Source: Streptomyces sp. TLI_146
Lineage (GTDB): Bacteria > Actinomycetota > Actinomycetes > Streptomycetales > Streptomycetaceae
Assembly: GCF_002846415.1 (NCBI RefSeq)
Contig: NZ_PJMX01000001.1
Span: 5,332,001 to 5,396,000 of the forward strand
Direction of reading: 5' to 3'
Length of the DNA: 64,000 nucleotides
The position numbers and the translations under genes are program-made. The notes under the pieces were generated by a model. The model was not told the DNA's origin. It did not search any database and was given only the letters and a program-made list of their open reading frames with translations. Below, piece after piece: positions 31,462-40,800 of this stretch; the stretch's first letter is position 1, and every line of letters starts with the position of its first letter.

Positions 31462-32355
31462 GTGTCTGACCCGAACCTGAACGACGCCATCGAGTCGGCG
31501 GAGTCCGTGGAGGACCAGCTCGACATCGTCGAGGCGGCGGACGCCGTGGACCCGGACGAGGTCGAGGCTGCCGACGCCGAGGCGGGCGAGGCGGCCGAGC
31601 AGGCGGCGCTCCACGTCGAGGACGAGGACGAGCTGGAGGCCGCCGAGTCCGAGGACGAGGGCGCCATCGAGGCCGTCGAGTCCGAGGACGCCGACGAGGA
31701 CGAGGCGGAGGAGGCTCCCGCGGAGCCCGCCGCCCCCGTCGACCCGGTCGAGGCCCTGCGCCAGGAGCTGCGCGGCCTGCCCGGCGAGTGGTACGTCATC
31801 CACACCTACGCCGGTTACGAGAAGCGTGTGAAGGCGAACCTCGAGCAGCGTGCCGTCTCGCTGAACGTCGAGGAGTTCATCTACCAGGCCGAGGTGCCCG
31901 AGGAAGAGATCGTCCAGATCAAGAACGGCGAGCGCAAGAACGTCCGGCAGAACAAGCTGCCCGGTTACGTTCTCGTCCGCATGGATCTGACGAACGAGTC
32001 CTGGGGCGTCGTCCGCAACACCCCGGGCGTCACCGGCTTCGTGGGCAACGCCTACGACCCGTACCCGCTGACCCTGGACGAGATCGTCAAGATGCTCGCC
32101 CCGGAGGCCGAGGAGAAGGCCGCCCGCGAGGCCGCCGAGGCCGAGGGCAAGCCGGCTCCGGCCCGCAAGGTCGAGGTCCAGGTGCTGGACTTCGAGGTCG
32201 GCGACTCGGTCACCGTCACCGACGGCCCGTTCGCCACGCTCCAGGCCACGATCAACGAGATCAACGCCGACTCGAAGAAGGTCAAGGGCCTCGTCGAGAT
32301 CTTCGGCCGCGAGACCCCGGTCGAGCTCAGCTTCGACCAGATCCAGAAGAACTAG
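31462..32355 (+). CDS. nusG: Transcription termination/antitermination factor NusG
   Basis: 297 aa. The first 95 residues are a very acidic Glu/Asp/Ala-rich extension, typical of actinobacterial NusG. The NGN domain follows (PGEWYVIHTYAGYEKRVKANLEQR; LPGYVLVRMDLT; TPGVTGFVG), then the KOW domain (GDSVTVTDGPFATLQATINEINADSKK split by normal spacing). NusG couples RNA polymerase to Rho or the ribosome. GTG start with AGGAAGAAG upstream. Confidence 0.95.
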   Translation: MSDPNLNDAIESAESVEDQLDIVEAADAVDPDEVEAADAEAGEAAEQAALHVEDEDELEAAESEDEGAIEAVESEDADEDEAEEAPAEPAAPVDPVEALRQELRGLPGEWYVIHTYAGYEKRVKANLEQRAVSLNVEEFIYQAEVPEEEIVQIKNGERKNVRQNKLPGYVLVRMDLTNESWGVVRNTPGVTGFVGNAYDPYPLTLDEIVKMLAPEAEEKAAREAAEAEGKPAPARKVEVQVLDFEVGDSVTVTDGPFATLQATINEINADSKKVKGLVEIFGRETPVELSFDQIQKN

Positions 32356-32381
32356 TTCTTCCGGACCACACGTCTTCCGAA

Positions 32382-32427
32382 CAGGTCAGACGGGCGCTTC
32401 AAAGCCCGTCTGACCTGCTCGGTTTTT
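32382..32427 (+). terminator. Rho-independent terminator after nusG
   Basis: A perfect 14-bp stem, CAGGTCAGACGGGC (32382-32395) with GCCCGTCTGACCTG (32404-32417), followed by CTCGGTTTTT. It separates secE-nusG from rplK-rplA. Confidence 0.85.
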
Positions 32428-32523
32428 AGCCGCACGTCTATACCCGTTATCGTTGTGCGGTATGCCTGCATCCGGATGATCGGATGCCAGGCGGTTCACT
32501 CTCACTAGGACCCGGAGAGAGCA

Positions 32524-32958
32524 ATGCCTCCCAAGAAGAAGAAGGTCACGGGGCTTATCAAGCTCCAGATCAACGCCGGTGCGGCGAACCCGGCCCCGCC
32601 GGTCGGCCCCGCGCTCGGTCAGCACGGCGTCAACATCATGGAGTTCTGCAAGGCCTACAACGCGGCGACCGAGTCGCAGCGTGGCTGGGTGATCCCGGTG
32701 GAGATCACGGTCTACGAGGACCGCTCCTTCACCTTCATCACCAAGACTCCGCCGGCCGCGAAGATGATCCTCAAGGCCGCGGGTGTGGAGAAGGGCTCCG
32801 GCGAGCCGCACAAGACCAAGGTCGCGAAGATCACCGAGGCCCAGGTCCGCGAGATCGCCACGACGAAGCTCGCCGACCTGAACGCCAACGACCTGGACGC
32901 CGCGTCCAAGATCATCGCTGGCACCGCCCGTTCCATGGGCATCACGGTCGAGGGCTGA
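32524..32958 (+). CDS. rplK: 50S ribosomal protein L11
   Basis: 144 aa. Binds the GTPase-associated centre of 23S rRNA; target region of thiostrepton and needed for RelA activation. Family start [43 protein letters not shown] and end [12 protein letters not shown]. Its leader holds a hairpin with GCATCCG (32468-32474) and CGGATGC (32481-32487). ATG with CCGGAGAGAGC upstream. Confidence 0.97.
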
Positions 32959-33044
32959 TCCCAGCCTTCTCCGCAGTACCCAGTGGTAGGGCCAAGCGCT
33001 GGCCCGCACCACGACTCCACACCTGAACAAACACAGGAGCAGAA

Positions 33045-33767
33045 GTGAAGCGCAGCAAGACTCTCCGCGCTGCGGACGCCAAGATCGTCGCGGACAAGCT
33101 CTACGCCCCGCTCGAGGCCGTCCGTCTCGCCAAGGAGACCTCCACGACCAAGTTCGACGGCACCGTCGAGGTCGCCTTCCGCCTGGGTGTCGACCCGCGC
33201 AAGGCCGACCAGATGGTCCGTGGCACCGTGAACCTCCCGCACGGCACCGGTAAGACCGCCCGGGTCCTGGTCTTCGCGACCGGTGACCGTGCCGAGGCCG
33301 CGCGTGCCGCCGGCGCCGACATCGTCGGCTCGGACGAGCTCATCGACGAGGTCGCCAAGGGCCGTCTGGACTTCGACGCCGTCGTCTCCACCCCGGACCT
33401 CATGGGCAAGGTCGGCCGCCTCGGCCGCGTGCTCGGTCCGCGTGGTCTGATGCCGAACCCGAAGACCGGCACGGTCACCCCCGACGTCGCCAAGGCCGTC
33501 GAGGAGATCAAGGGCGGCAAGATCGAGTTCCGCGTCGACAAGCACTCGAACCTGCACTTCATCATCGGCAAGGTGTCCTTCGACGACGCCAAGCTGGTGG
33601 AGAACTACGGCGCCGCTCTGGAGGAGATCCTCCGTCTGAAGCCGTCCGCCGCCAAGGGCCGGTACATCAAGAAGGCCACCATCACCACCACGATGGGCCC
33701 CGGTATCCAGCTCGACTCCAACCGCACCCGCAACCTCCTCGTCGAGGAGGACCCGGCGGCGGTCTGA
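33045..33767 (+). CDS. rplA: 50S ribosomal protein L1
   Basis: 240 aa. Forms the L1 stalk of the 50S subunit; in many bacteria it also represses its own rplKA mRNA. Motifs FGTVEVAFRLGVDPRKADQ-like N-terminus and LGPRGLMPNPKTGTVT in the RNA-binding region. GTG at 33045 with ACAGGAGCAGAA upstream. Confidence 0.96.
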   Translation: MKRSKTLRAADAKIVADKLYAPLEAVRLAKETSTTKFDGTVEVAFRLGVDPRKADQMVRGTVNLPHGTGKTARVLVFATGDRAEAARAAGADIVGSDELIDEVAKGRLDFDAVVSTPDLMGKVGRLGRVLGPRGLMPNPKTGTVTPDVAKAVEEIKGGKIEFRVDKHSNLHFIIGKVSFDDAKLVENYGAALEEILRLKPSAAKGRYIKKATITTTMGPGIQLDSNRTRNLLVEEDPAAV

Positions 33768-33795
33768 GCCTGACGGCTCGCATCGGCTAGTCCAG

Positions 33796-33840
33796 AGCCG
33801 GGCCCCGCACCTCTCCGGAGGTGCGGGGCCCGGCTTTTTT
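33796..33840 (+). terminator. Rho-independent terminator after rplA
   Basis: An 18-bp stem, AGCCGGGCCCCGCACCTC with GAGGTGCGGGGCCCGGCT, a 4-base loop and a run of six T. One of the clearest terminators in the window. Confidence 0.9.
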
Positions 33841-33966
33841 GCTGCGGTCCTCCGCCGCGGCCCTTTTGTCGCAACCGCGTCCCAACAACCCTGTGCGGGC
33901 GCGGTGTTGTCGTACCCCTGCGCTACCGTCGACGAGGCAAGGGAAAAGGTATTCGAGGGGGAACGC

Positions 33967-34878
33967 ATGAACACCAGGTCCGTACGGCGTACGTGTATCT
34001 CGCTGGTGGCCGTCGGCGCGGCGCTCTCGGGGCTCGCGGCCTGCGGCGGCTCCGACGGCGGCGACAAGAAGAGCGCGCCGGCCAAGGAGCAGCACAAGGC
34101 CGGGTCGGACTTCAGCCCGGTCGCGGCCCTCCAGGCGGTCCAGAAGAAGACCGACGGAGTGGGCTCGGCCAAGGTCGAGATAACGATGTCCATGGGCGCT
34201 GTGATGGGCCTGGAGGGCGGCGGCACCCTGGCGTGGGGCGACGGCACGACCGGCGCCATGCGGATGAAGTACACCCAGGGCTCGATGGCGCAGAGCATGA
34301 AGCAGCTCGGCAGCGAGAGCATCGACGCCCGCTATCTACGCGACGCCTACTACGCGAACATGGGCCCGAAGTTCGCCGAGACCCTCGGCGGCAAGCACTG
34401 GATCCGGTACGGGTACGACGACATGGCCAAGCTGATGGGCCCGGCCGGCGCCGTCATGAAGGACCAGATGCAGAACTCGACGCCCCAGCAGGGCGTGAAG
34501 GTGCTGCTCGCCTCCGGCGACGTCAAGAAGGTCGGCACCGAGGAGATCCGCGGGGTCCAGGCCACGCACTACTCGGGCACGGTCGACATGGCCAGGATGG
34601 TGGACCGCAGCTCGGGGCTGGACGCCAAGACGCTGGAGGCCTTCAAGGCCCAGATGACCAAGAGCGGCATCACCACCGACACGGTCGACATCTGGGTGGA
34701 CAAGGACGACCTCCTGGTCAAGAAGACCGAGCGGGCCGCGACGAAGAACGGCGAGATGAACACCACCGCCTTCTACTCGGACTACGGCGTCAAGGTCTCG
34801 GCCGAGGCCCCGGCGGCCTCCGACACCGTGGACTTCACCACGCTGATCAAGCCCAAGTCCGCGCAGCAGCCGTCGTAA
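33967..34878 (+). CDS. LppX/LprG-like lipoprotein (first of a pair)
   Basis: 303 aa. Signal peptide with lipobox LAAC; the lipidated residue is Cys26. The mature protein has a charged linker and an LppX_LprAFG-like fold pattern with a conserved ending (FYSDYGVKVSAEAP). Such proteins bind lipids or glycolipids in the outer face of the membrane in mycobacteria; the ligand here is unknown. ATG at 33967 with GAGGGGGAA upstream. It is a paralog of the next gene and lies inside the ribosomal block. Confidence 0.83.
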   Translation: MNTRSVRRTCISLVAVGAALSGLAACGGSDGGDKKSAPAKEQHKAGSDFSPVAALQAVQKKTDGVGSAKVEITMSMGAVMGLEGGGTLAWGDGTTGAMRMKYTQGSMAQSMKQLGSESIDARYLRDAYYANMGPKFAETLGGKHWIRYGYDDMAKLMGPAGAVMKDQMQNSTPQQGVKVLLASGDVKKVGTEEIRGVQATHYSGTVDMARMVDRSSGLDAKTLEAFKAQMTKSGITTDTVDIWVDKDDLLVKKTERAATKNGEMNTTAFYSDYGVKVSAEAPAASDTVDFTTLIKPKSAQQPS

Positions 34879-34977
34879 CCCGCACAACAGCAGACATATT
34901 CGGTCCCACCCGGCACAGCGTTGGGCTACCGTGCAGGTGATCGAGTACGTGACATGGGGGAACAAGGGGTGGGGCAC

Positions 34978-35946
34978 ATGACCAGGTCCGGATGGACGCG
35001 GGCGGCGCTGGCGACGGCGACGGCCGCCGTGGTGGTGGCAGGGGCCGCGGGCTGCGGCGGCGACGACGAGAAGGCCGACGGCGCGGGGGGCGCCAAGAAG
35101 GCCGTCGCCGCGCCGCAGTCCCGTACCGCCGCGTCGCAGGTGCTCGCCGCGGCGTACAAGAAGACCGCCGCGGCCAAGTCGGCGAAGGTCCGGATGAGCA
35201 TGTCGACGCCCGCTTCCATGGGCGGGGGCGCGGAGAAGACCGAGACCACCGGCGTCATGGCCTGGAACCCGACGGCCATGGACCTCACCGTGACGTCCTC
35301 GGCGGCCAAGGGCATGGCGGGTGCTCCCGAGAAGACCCGCATGCTCTGGGTGAACAACGTCATGTACGTGGACATGGGCTCCATGGGCGAGTCCGCCAAG
35401 GAGTTCGGCGGCAAGCGCTGGATGAAGTTCGACATGACCTCGCTGGCCAAGCAGTCCGGCAAGGAGCAGCTGGTCAAGCAGATGACGGCCGGCATGGAGA
35501 ACATGAACCAGGACCCGGCCCAGCAGCTGGCCCTGCTGCTGGACTCGCCGAACCTGAAGCACCTGGGCGCCGAGCGGATCGACGGCGTCTCCTCCGAGCA
35601 CTACAAGGGCACGCTCACCATCGACGAGATGATGAAGAGCAACAAGATGCTCGACACCCTCAAGCCCGAGGAGCGCCGGCAGCTCCTGACCAACATGAAG
35701 AAGACCGGGGTCCAGGGGTACGACACCGAGGTCTGGGTCAACGCCGACGGCTACCCGGTCCGCATGGACGTCAACATGAGCAGCCCCCAGGGCAAGGTCG
35801 TCACCTCCACGCACTACTCGGACTACGGCGCCAAGGCCCAGGTCACGGCCCCGCCCGCGGGCGAGACCGCCGACCTGATGGAACTGCTGAAGGGCCTGGG
35901 CGACCTGGCCAAGGACGGCGGGACCGGCGGCCTCGGCGGCGCCTGA
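34978..35946 (+). CDS. LppX/LprG-like lipoprotein (second of a pair)
   Basis: 322 aa. Lipobox AAGC with Cys26 as lipidation site. It resembles the upstream lipoprotein in layout and in the ending (HYSDYGAKAQVTAP), so the pair arose by duplication. The mature part is Met- and Lys-rich. ATG at 34978 preceded by GGGGTGGGG. The 99-base gap between the two genes could hold its own promoter. Confidence 0.83.
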   Translation: MTRSGWTRAALATATAAVVVAGAAGCGGDDEKADGAGGAKKAVAAPQSRTAASQVLAAAYKKTAAAKSAKVRMSMSTPASMGGGAEKTETTGVMAWNPTAMDLTVTSSAAKGMAGAPEKTRMLWVNNVMYVDMGSMGESAKEFGGKRWMKFDMTSLAKQSGKEQLVKQMTAGMENMNQDPAQQLALLLDSPNLKHLGAERIDGVSSEHYKGTLTIDEMMKSNKMLDTLKPEERRQLLTNMKKTGVQGYDTEVWVNADGYPVRMDVNMSSPQGKVVTSTHYSDYGAKAQVTAPPAGETADLMELLKGLGDLAKDGGTGGLGGA

Positions 35947-35978
35947 CGGCCCCGGCGGACCGACCCGTACGACCGGAT

Positions 35979-36008
35979 TTGCTCGATCCGCCACCCTTCA
36001 CGTACGCT
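35979..36008 (+). promoter_or_regulatory. Candidate rplJ promoter
   Basis: TTGCTC (35979-35984), 18 bases, TACGCT (36003-36008). It places the start near 36015, at the beginning of the L10 leader. Confidence 0.5.
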
Positions 36009-36014
36009 TCCACA

Positions 36015-36171
36015 GAAGCCAAAGACCGCTGGTCGTTGCCGTGCCTTCGTAAGGAGGGGCGGTGGCCGAAGGTTCCGCTGCATGCGGACGACCCGCGCAG
36101 GTGACTGTGGAAAGTTCCCGGACTCGTTCCGGTCGAGCTACGCCCCGTGCACTTGCGCCGGGGCGTTTTTT
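36015..36171 (+). ncRNA. L10 (rplJL) leader with attenuator hairpin
   Basis: The 210-base untranslated region before rplJ contains the L10-leader-like segment (AAGACCGCTGGTCGTTGCC at 36021-36039 and the later GGACGACCCGCGCAGGTGA region). It ends with a terminator hairpin, ACGCCCCG (36140-36147) with CGGGGCGT (36159-36166), and a T-run to 36171. L10(L12)4 binding to such leaders controls expression in many bacteria. Here the hairpin lies before rplJ, so it would act as an attenuator. Confidence 0.7.
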
Positions 36172-36225
36172 ATGTCGCGGCCCCTTTTGAGCGGTCCTCA
36201 TCACCCGGAAGGAGGCCGACGCACT

Positions 36226-36756
36226 ATGCCGACGCCCAACAAGGCTGCCGACGTAGCCGAGCTTGAGGACAAGTTCCGCAGCTCCAACGCCGTCGTGCTG
36301 ACCGAGTACCGGGGTCTCACCGTGGCGCAGCTCAAGACGCTGCGTCGTTCGCTCGGTGAGAACGCCCAGTACGCCGTGGTGAAGAACACGCTGACCAAGA
36401 TTGCGGCCAACAACGCCGGGATCACCTCGCTCGACGACCAGTTCACTGGTCCGACGGGTGCCGCCTTCATCACCGGTGACCCGGTGGAGTCGGCCAAGGG
36501 TCTTCGTGACTTCGCCAAGGAGAACCCCAACCTGATCATCAAGGGCGGTGTCCTTGATGGCAAGGCGCTGTCCGCCGATGAGATCAAGAAGCTTGCGGAC
36601 CTCGAGTCCCGCGAGGTTCTGCTCAGCAAGCTGGCCGGTGCGTTCAAGGGCAAGCAGTCCCAGGCTGCCTCGCTCTTCCAGGCGCTGCCGTCGAAGCTCG
36701 TCCGCACCGTGGACGCGCTCCGTGCCAAGCAGGCCGAGCAGGGCGGTGCCGAGTAA
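36226..36756 (+). CDS. rplJ: 50S ribosomal protein L10
   Basis: 176 aa. Anchors L7/L12 dimers to the ribosome. Family signature LTEYRGLTVAQLKTLRRSLGE and the C-terminal helix that binds L12. ATG at 36226 with GGAAGGAGG upstream. The leader suggests feedback control by the L10-L12 complex. Confidence 0.96.
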   Translation: MPTPNKAADVAELEDKFRSSNAVVLTEYRGLTVAQLKTLRRSLGENAQYAVVKNTLTKIAANNAGITSLDDQFTGPTGAAFITGDPVESAKGLRDFAKENPNLIIKGGVLDGKALSADEIKKLADLESREVLLSKLAGAFKGKQSQAASLFQALPSKLVRTVDALRAKQAEQGGAE

Positions 36757-36866
36757 TTCGGCTCGCGCATTGATCCGCGCCGCCTAGTGCGCGGGTCGTA
36801 GCGGGCCGTTACGCCCGCCATTCGATACATCTCGGCATTGCCGAATTAGTGGAAGGATCGCCCATC

Positions 36867-37253
36867 ATGGCGAAGCTCTCTCAGGACGACCTCCTCGCCC
36901 AGTTCGAGGAGATGACCCTCATCGAGCTCTCCGAGTTCGTGAAGGCCTTCGAGGAGAAGTTCGACGTCACCGCCGCCGCGGCCGTCGCCGTTGCCGCCCC
37001 GGGTGCCCCGGGCGCCGGTGCCGCCGCCGAGGTCGAGGAGAAGGACGAGTTCGACGTCATCCTCACCGGCGCCGGCGACAAGAAGATCCAGGTCATCAAG
37101 GTCGTGCGTGAGCTGACCTCGCTGGGTCTGAAGGAGGCCAAGGACCTCGTCGACGGCACCCCGAAGCCGGTCCTCGAGAAGGTCAACAAGGAGGCCGCTG
37201 ACAAGGCTGCCGAGTCCCTCAAGGCTGCCGGTGCGGCCGTCGAGGTCAAGTGA
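36867..37253 (+). CDS. rplL: 50S ribosomal protein L7/L12
   Basis: 128 aa. N-terminal dimerisation domain (MAKLSQDDLLAQFEEMTLIELSEFVKAFEEKF), Ala/Val-rich hinge and the C-terminal factor-binding domain with KIQVIKVVREL and GLKEAKDLVDG. It recruits translation factors. ATG at 36867 with GGAAGGAT upstream; an in-frame GTG at 36849 is not used by homologs. Confidence 0.97.
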   Translation: MAKLSQDDLLAQFEEMTLIELSEFVKAFEEKFDVTAAAAVAVAAPGAPGAGAAAEVEEKDEFDVILTGAGDKKIQVIKVVRELTSLGLKEAKDLVDGTPKPVLEKVNKEAADKAAESLKAAGAAVEVK

Positions 37254-37314
37254 CCTTGTGAGTCTTCTGACTCTCAGTGCGTGACGTCCACGGACGTGTA
37301 ACGCGCACACACCA

Positions 37315-37346
37315 AAGGGCGATCATCCATTCGGGTGGTCGCCCTT
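37315..37346 (+). terminator. Terminator or attenuator after rplL
   Basis: AAGGGCGATCATCC pairs with GGGTGGTCGCCCTT (two G-T pairs) around an ATTC loop. No T-run. In many bacteria this position is a partial terminator that lowers rpoBC expression relative to rplJL. Confidence 0.6.
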
Positions 37347-37647
37347 CGGCGTACCCGGCGTCGCCGTGACGGCTGCCTTGCGTGGGGGACGACAGGGAGT
37401 ATGGTGATCATCGCCGTACGCCCCTTGTACGCCTCGTAGCCACACGAGCCGTAACGGAGCGATCTCCGCGGAGCTGAGGGGTCTTGACGAACCGCACGCA
37501 GCGCGCAATTCTCAGGACGCGTCGTCACAACGATCCGGATCCGAGGCATGGATCGACGGCGAAGAGGGCAGTATCGATGTGCGCCGTCACGGCGCGTGGC
37601 TTGCCGAGGTACTGAGAAGAACAATGAGGGTCGCGAAAAATCCGCCC

Positions 37648-37676
37648 TGGACATCAGTGGGCCGAGTGGCTACACT
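37648..37676 (+). promoter_or_regulatory. Candidate rpoB promoter
   Basis: TGGACA (37648-37653), a 17-base spacer, TACACT (37671-37676). Good match to the main sigma consensus. It would let rpoBC be transcribed separately from rplJL. Confidence 0.55.
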
Positions 37677-37857
37677 GACCCTTTGCGCTGCCTGTTAGCT
37701 GCCCCCTGCCCGTCACCAGGGGCATGCCCTCGCTTGAGCATCGTTGATTGAACTGCCCTGACCTGGCCTTTCAGCCTCAATCAGGAAACGTCTCTCTCTG
37801 TGCCCTCGTGGGACCGGTACGCGCGTAGTGAGTCCGAGCCCTCGGAAGGACCCCCTC

Positions 37858-40800
37858 TTGGCCGCCTCGCGCAACGCCTCGACCGCCAATACGAACAACG
37901 GCGCCAGCACCGCCCCGCTGCGCATCTCCTTTGCAAAGATCAAGGAGCCCCTCGAGGTTCCGAACCTCCTTGCGCTGCAAACCGAGAGCTTTGACTGGCT
38001 GCTCGGCAATGCCGCTTGGAAGGCTCGCGTCGAGGCCGCTCTCGAGAACGGGCAGGACGTCCCCACGAAGTCCGGTCTGGAGGAGATCTTCGAGGAGATC
38101 TCCCCGATCGAGGACTTCAGCGGGTCGATGTCGCTGACCTTCCGCGACCACCGTTTCGAGCCCCCGAAGAACTCGATCGACGAGTGCAAGGAGCGCGACT
38201 TCACGTTCGCGGCCCCGCTCTTCGTCACGGCCGAGTTCACCAACAACGAGACCGGCGAGATCAAGTCCCAGACGGTCTTCATGGGCGACTTCCCGCTCAT
38301 GACCAACAAGGGCACCTTCGTCATCAACGGCACCGAGCGTGTCGTGGTGTCGCAGCTGGTGCGCTCGCCGGGTGTCTACTTCGACTCCAACATCGACAAG
38401 ACGTCCGACAAGGACATCTACACGGCCAAGATCATCCCGTCCCGGGGTGCCTGGCTCGAGATGGAGATCGACAAGCGCGACATGGTCGGTGTCCGCATCG
38501 ACCGCAAGCGCAAGCAGTCCGTCACCGTCCTCCTGAAGGCTCTCGGCTGGACCACCGAGCAGATCCTCGAGGAGTTCGGCGAGTACGAGTCGATGCGCGC
38601 CACCCTGGAGAAGGACCACACCCAGGGCCAGGACGACGCGCTGCTCGACATCTACCGCAAGCTGCGCCCGGGCGAGCCGCCGACGCGCGAGGCCGCTCAG
38701 ACGCTGCTCGAGAACCTCTACTTCAACCCGAAGCGCTACGACCTCGCGAAGGTCGGCCGCTACAAGGTGAACAAGAAGCTCGGCGCGGATGAGCCGCTGG
38801 ACGCCGGCGTCCTCACCACGGACGACGTCATCGCGACCATCAAGTACCTGGTCAAGCTGCACGCGGGCGAGACCGAGACGGTCGGCGAGTCGGGTCGGAA
38901 CATCGTCGTCGAGACCGACGACATCGACCACTTCGGCAACCGTCGTCTGCGCAACGTCGGCGAGCTCATCCAGAACCAGGTCCGTACGGGTCTGGCTCGT
39001 ATGGAGCGTGTCGTCCGCGAGCGGATGACGACCCAGGACGTCGAGGCGATCACGCCGCAGACCCTGATCAACATCCGGCCGGTCGTCGCCTCCATCAAGG
39101 AGTTCTTCGGCACCAGCCAGCTGTCGCAGTTCATGGACCAGAACAACCCGCTGTCGGGTCTCACCCACAAGCGCCGTCTGTCGGCGCTCGGCCCGGGTGG
39201 TCTCTCCCGTGAGCGGGCCGGCTTCGAGGTCCGTGACGTGCACCCGTCTCACTACGGCCGTATGTGCCCGATTGAGACCCCTGAAGGCCCGAACATCGGT
39301 CTGATCGGTTCGCTCGCCTCGTACGGCCGCGTCAACGCGTTCGGCTTCATCGAGACGCCGTACCGCAAGGTCGTCGAGGGCCAGGTCACCGACGAGGTCG
39401 ACTACATCACGGCCGACGAGGAAGACCGCTTCGTCATCGCGCAGGCCAACGCCGCGCTCAACGACGAGCTCCAGCTCACCGAGGCCCGCGTCCTGGTCCG
39501 CCGCCGTGGCGGCGAGGTCGACTACGTGCCGCCGGCCGAGGTGGACTACATCGACGTCTCGCCGCGCCAGATGGTGTCGGTCGCGACCGCGATGATCCCC
39601 TTCCTCGAGCACGACGACGCCAACCGTGCCCTCATGGGCGCGAACATGATGCGTCAGGCGGTGCCGCTGATTAAGTCGGAGGCCCCGCTCGTCGGCACCG
39701 GCATGGAGTACCGCTGCGCCACCGACGCCGGTGACGTGCTCAAGGCCGAGAAGGACGGTGTGGTCCAGGAGGTCTCCGCGGACTACATCACCATCGCCAA
39801 CGACGACGGTACGTACACCACGTACCGCCTGCACAAGTTCTCCCGCTCCAACCAGGGCACCTCGGTCAACCAGAAGGTCGTCGTGGACGAGGGCGCGCGG
39901 ATCATCGCGGGCCAGGTCCTCGCCGACGGTCCGGCGACCGAGAACGGCGAGATGGCGCTGGGCAAGAACCTGCTCGTGGCGTTCATGCCGTGGGAGGGTC
40001 ACAACTACGAGGACGCGATCATCCTGTCGCAGCGCCTCGTGCAGGACGACGTCCTCTCCTCGATCCACATCGAGGAGCACGAGGTCGACGCCCGTGACAC
40101 CAAGCTCGGCCCCGAGGAGATCACCCGGGACATCCCGAACGTCTCCGAGGAGGTCCTCGCCGACCTCGACGAGCGCGGCATCATCCGTATCGGTGCCGAG
40201 GTCGTCGCCGGCGACATCCTCGTCGGCAAGGTCACGCCCAAGGGTGAGACCGAGCTGACGCCGGAGGAGCGCCTGCTGCGCGCGATCTTCGGTGAGAAGG
40301 CCCGCGAGGTCCGTGACACCTCGCTGAAGGTGCCGCACGGCGAGACCGGCAAGGTCATCGGCGTCCGCGTCTTCGACCGTGAAGAGGGCGACGAGCTGCC
40401 GCCGGGCGTGAACCAGCTGGTTCGTGTCTACGTGGCGCAGAAGCGCAAGATCACGGACGGTGACAAGCTCGCCGGCCGTCACGGCAACAAGGGTGTCATC
40501 TCCAAGATCCTGCCCATCGAGGACATGCCGTTCCTCGAGGACGGGACCCCGGTCGACATCATCCTCAACCCGCTCGGTGTCCCGTCCCGAATGAACCCGG
40601 GACAGGTCCTGGAGATCCACCTCGGCTGGCTCGCCAGCCGCGGCTGGGACGTCTCCGGTCTCGCCGACGAGTGGGCGCAGCGCCTCCAGGCCATCGGCGC
40701 CGACCAGGTCGCCCCCGGCACCAACGTCGCGACCCCGGTCTTCGACGGTGCCCGCGAGGACGAGATCGCCGGTCTCTTCGAGGCCACGATCCCGAACCGC

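Larger units (their letters stand above)
37254..37857. other. rplL-rpoB gap with terminator and promoter
   Basis: 604 bases with no supported gene. A 14-bp hairpin, 37315-37328 with 37333-37346, lies 60 bases after rplL and probably reduces read-through. A strong promoter candidate is at 37648-37676. The rpoB leader from the predicted +1 is about 175 bases and could carry regulation. Confidence 0.6.
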
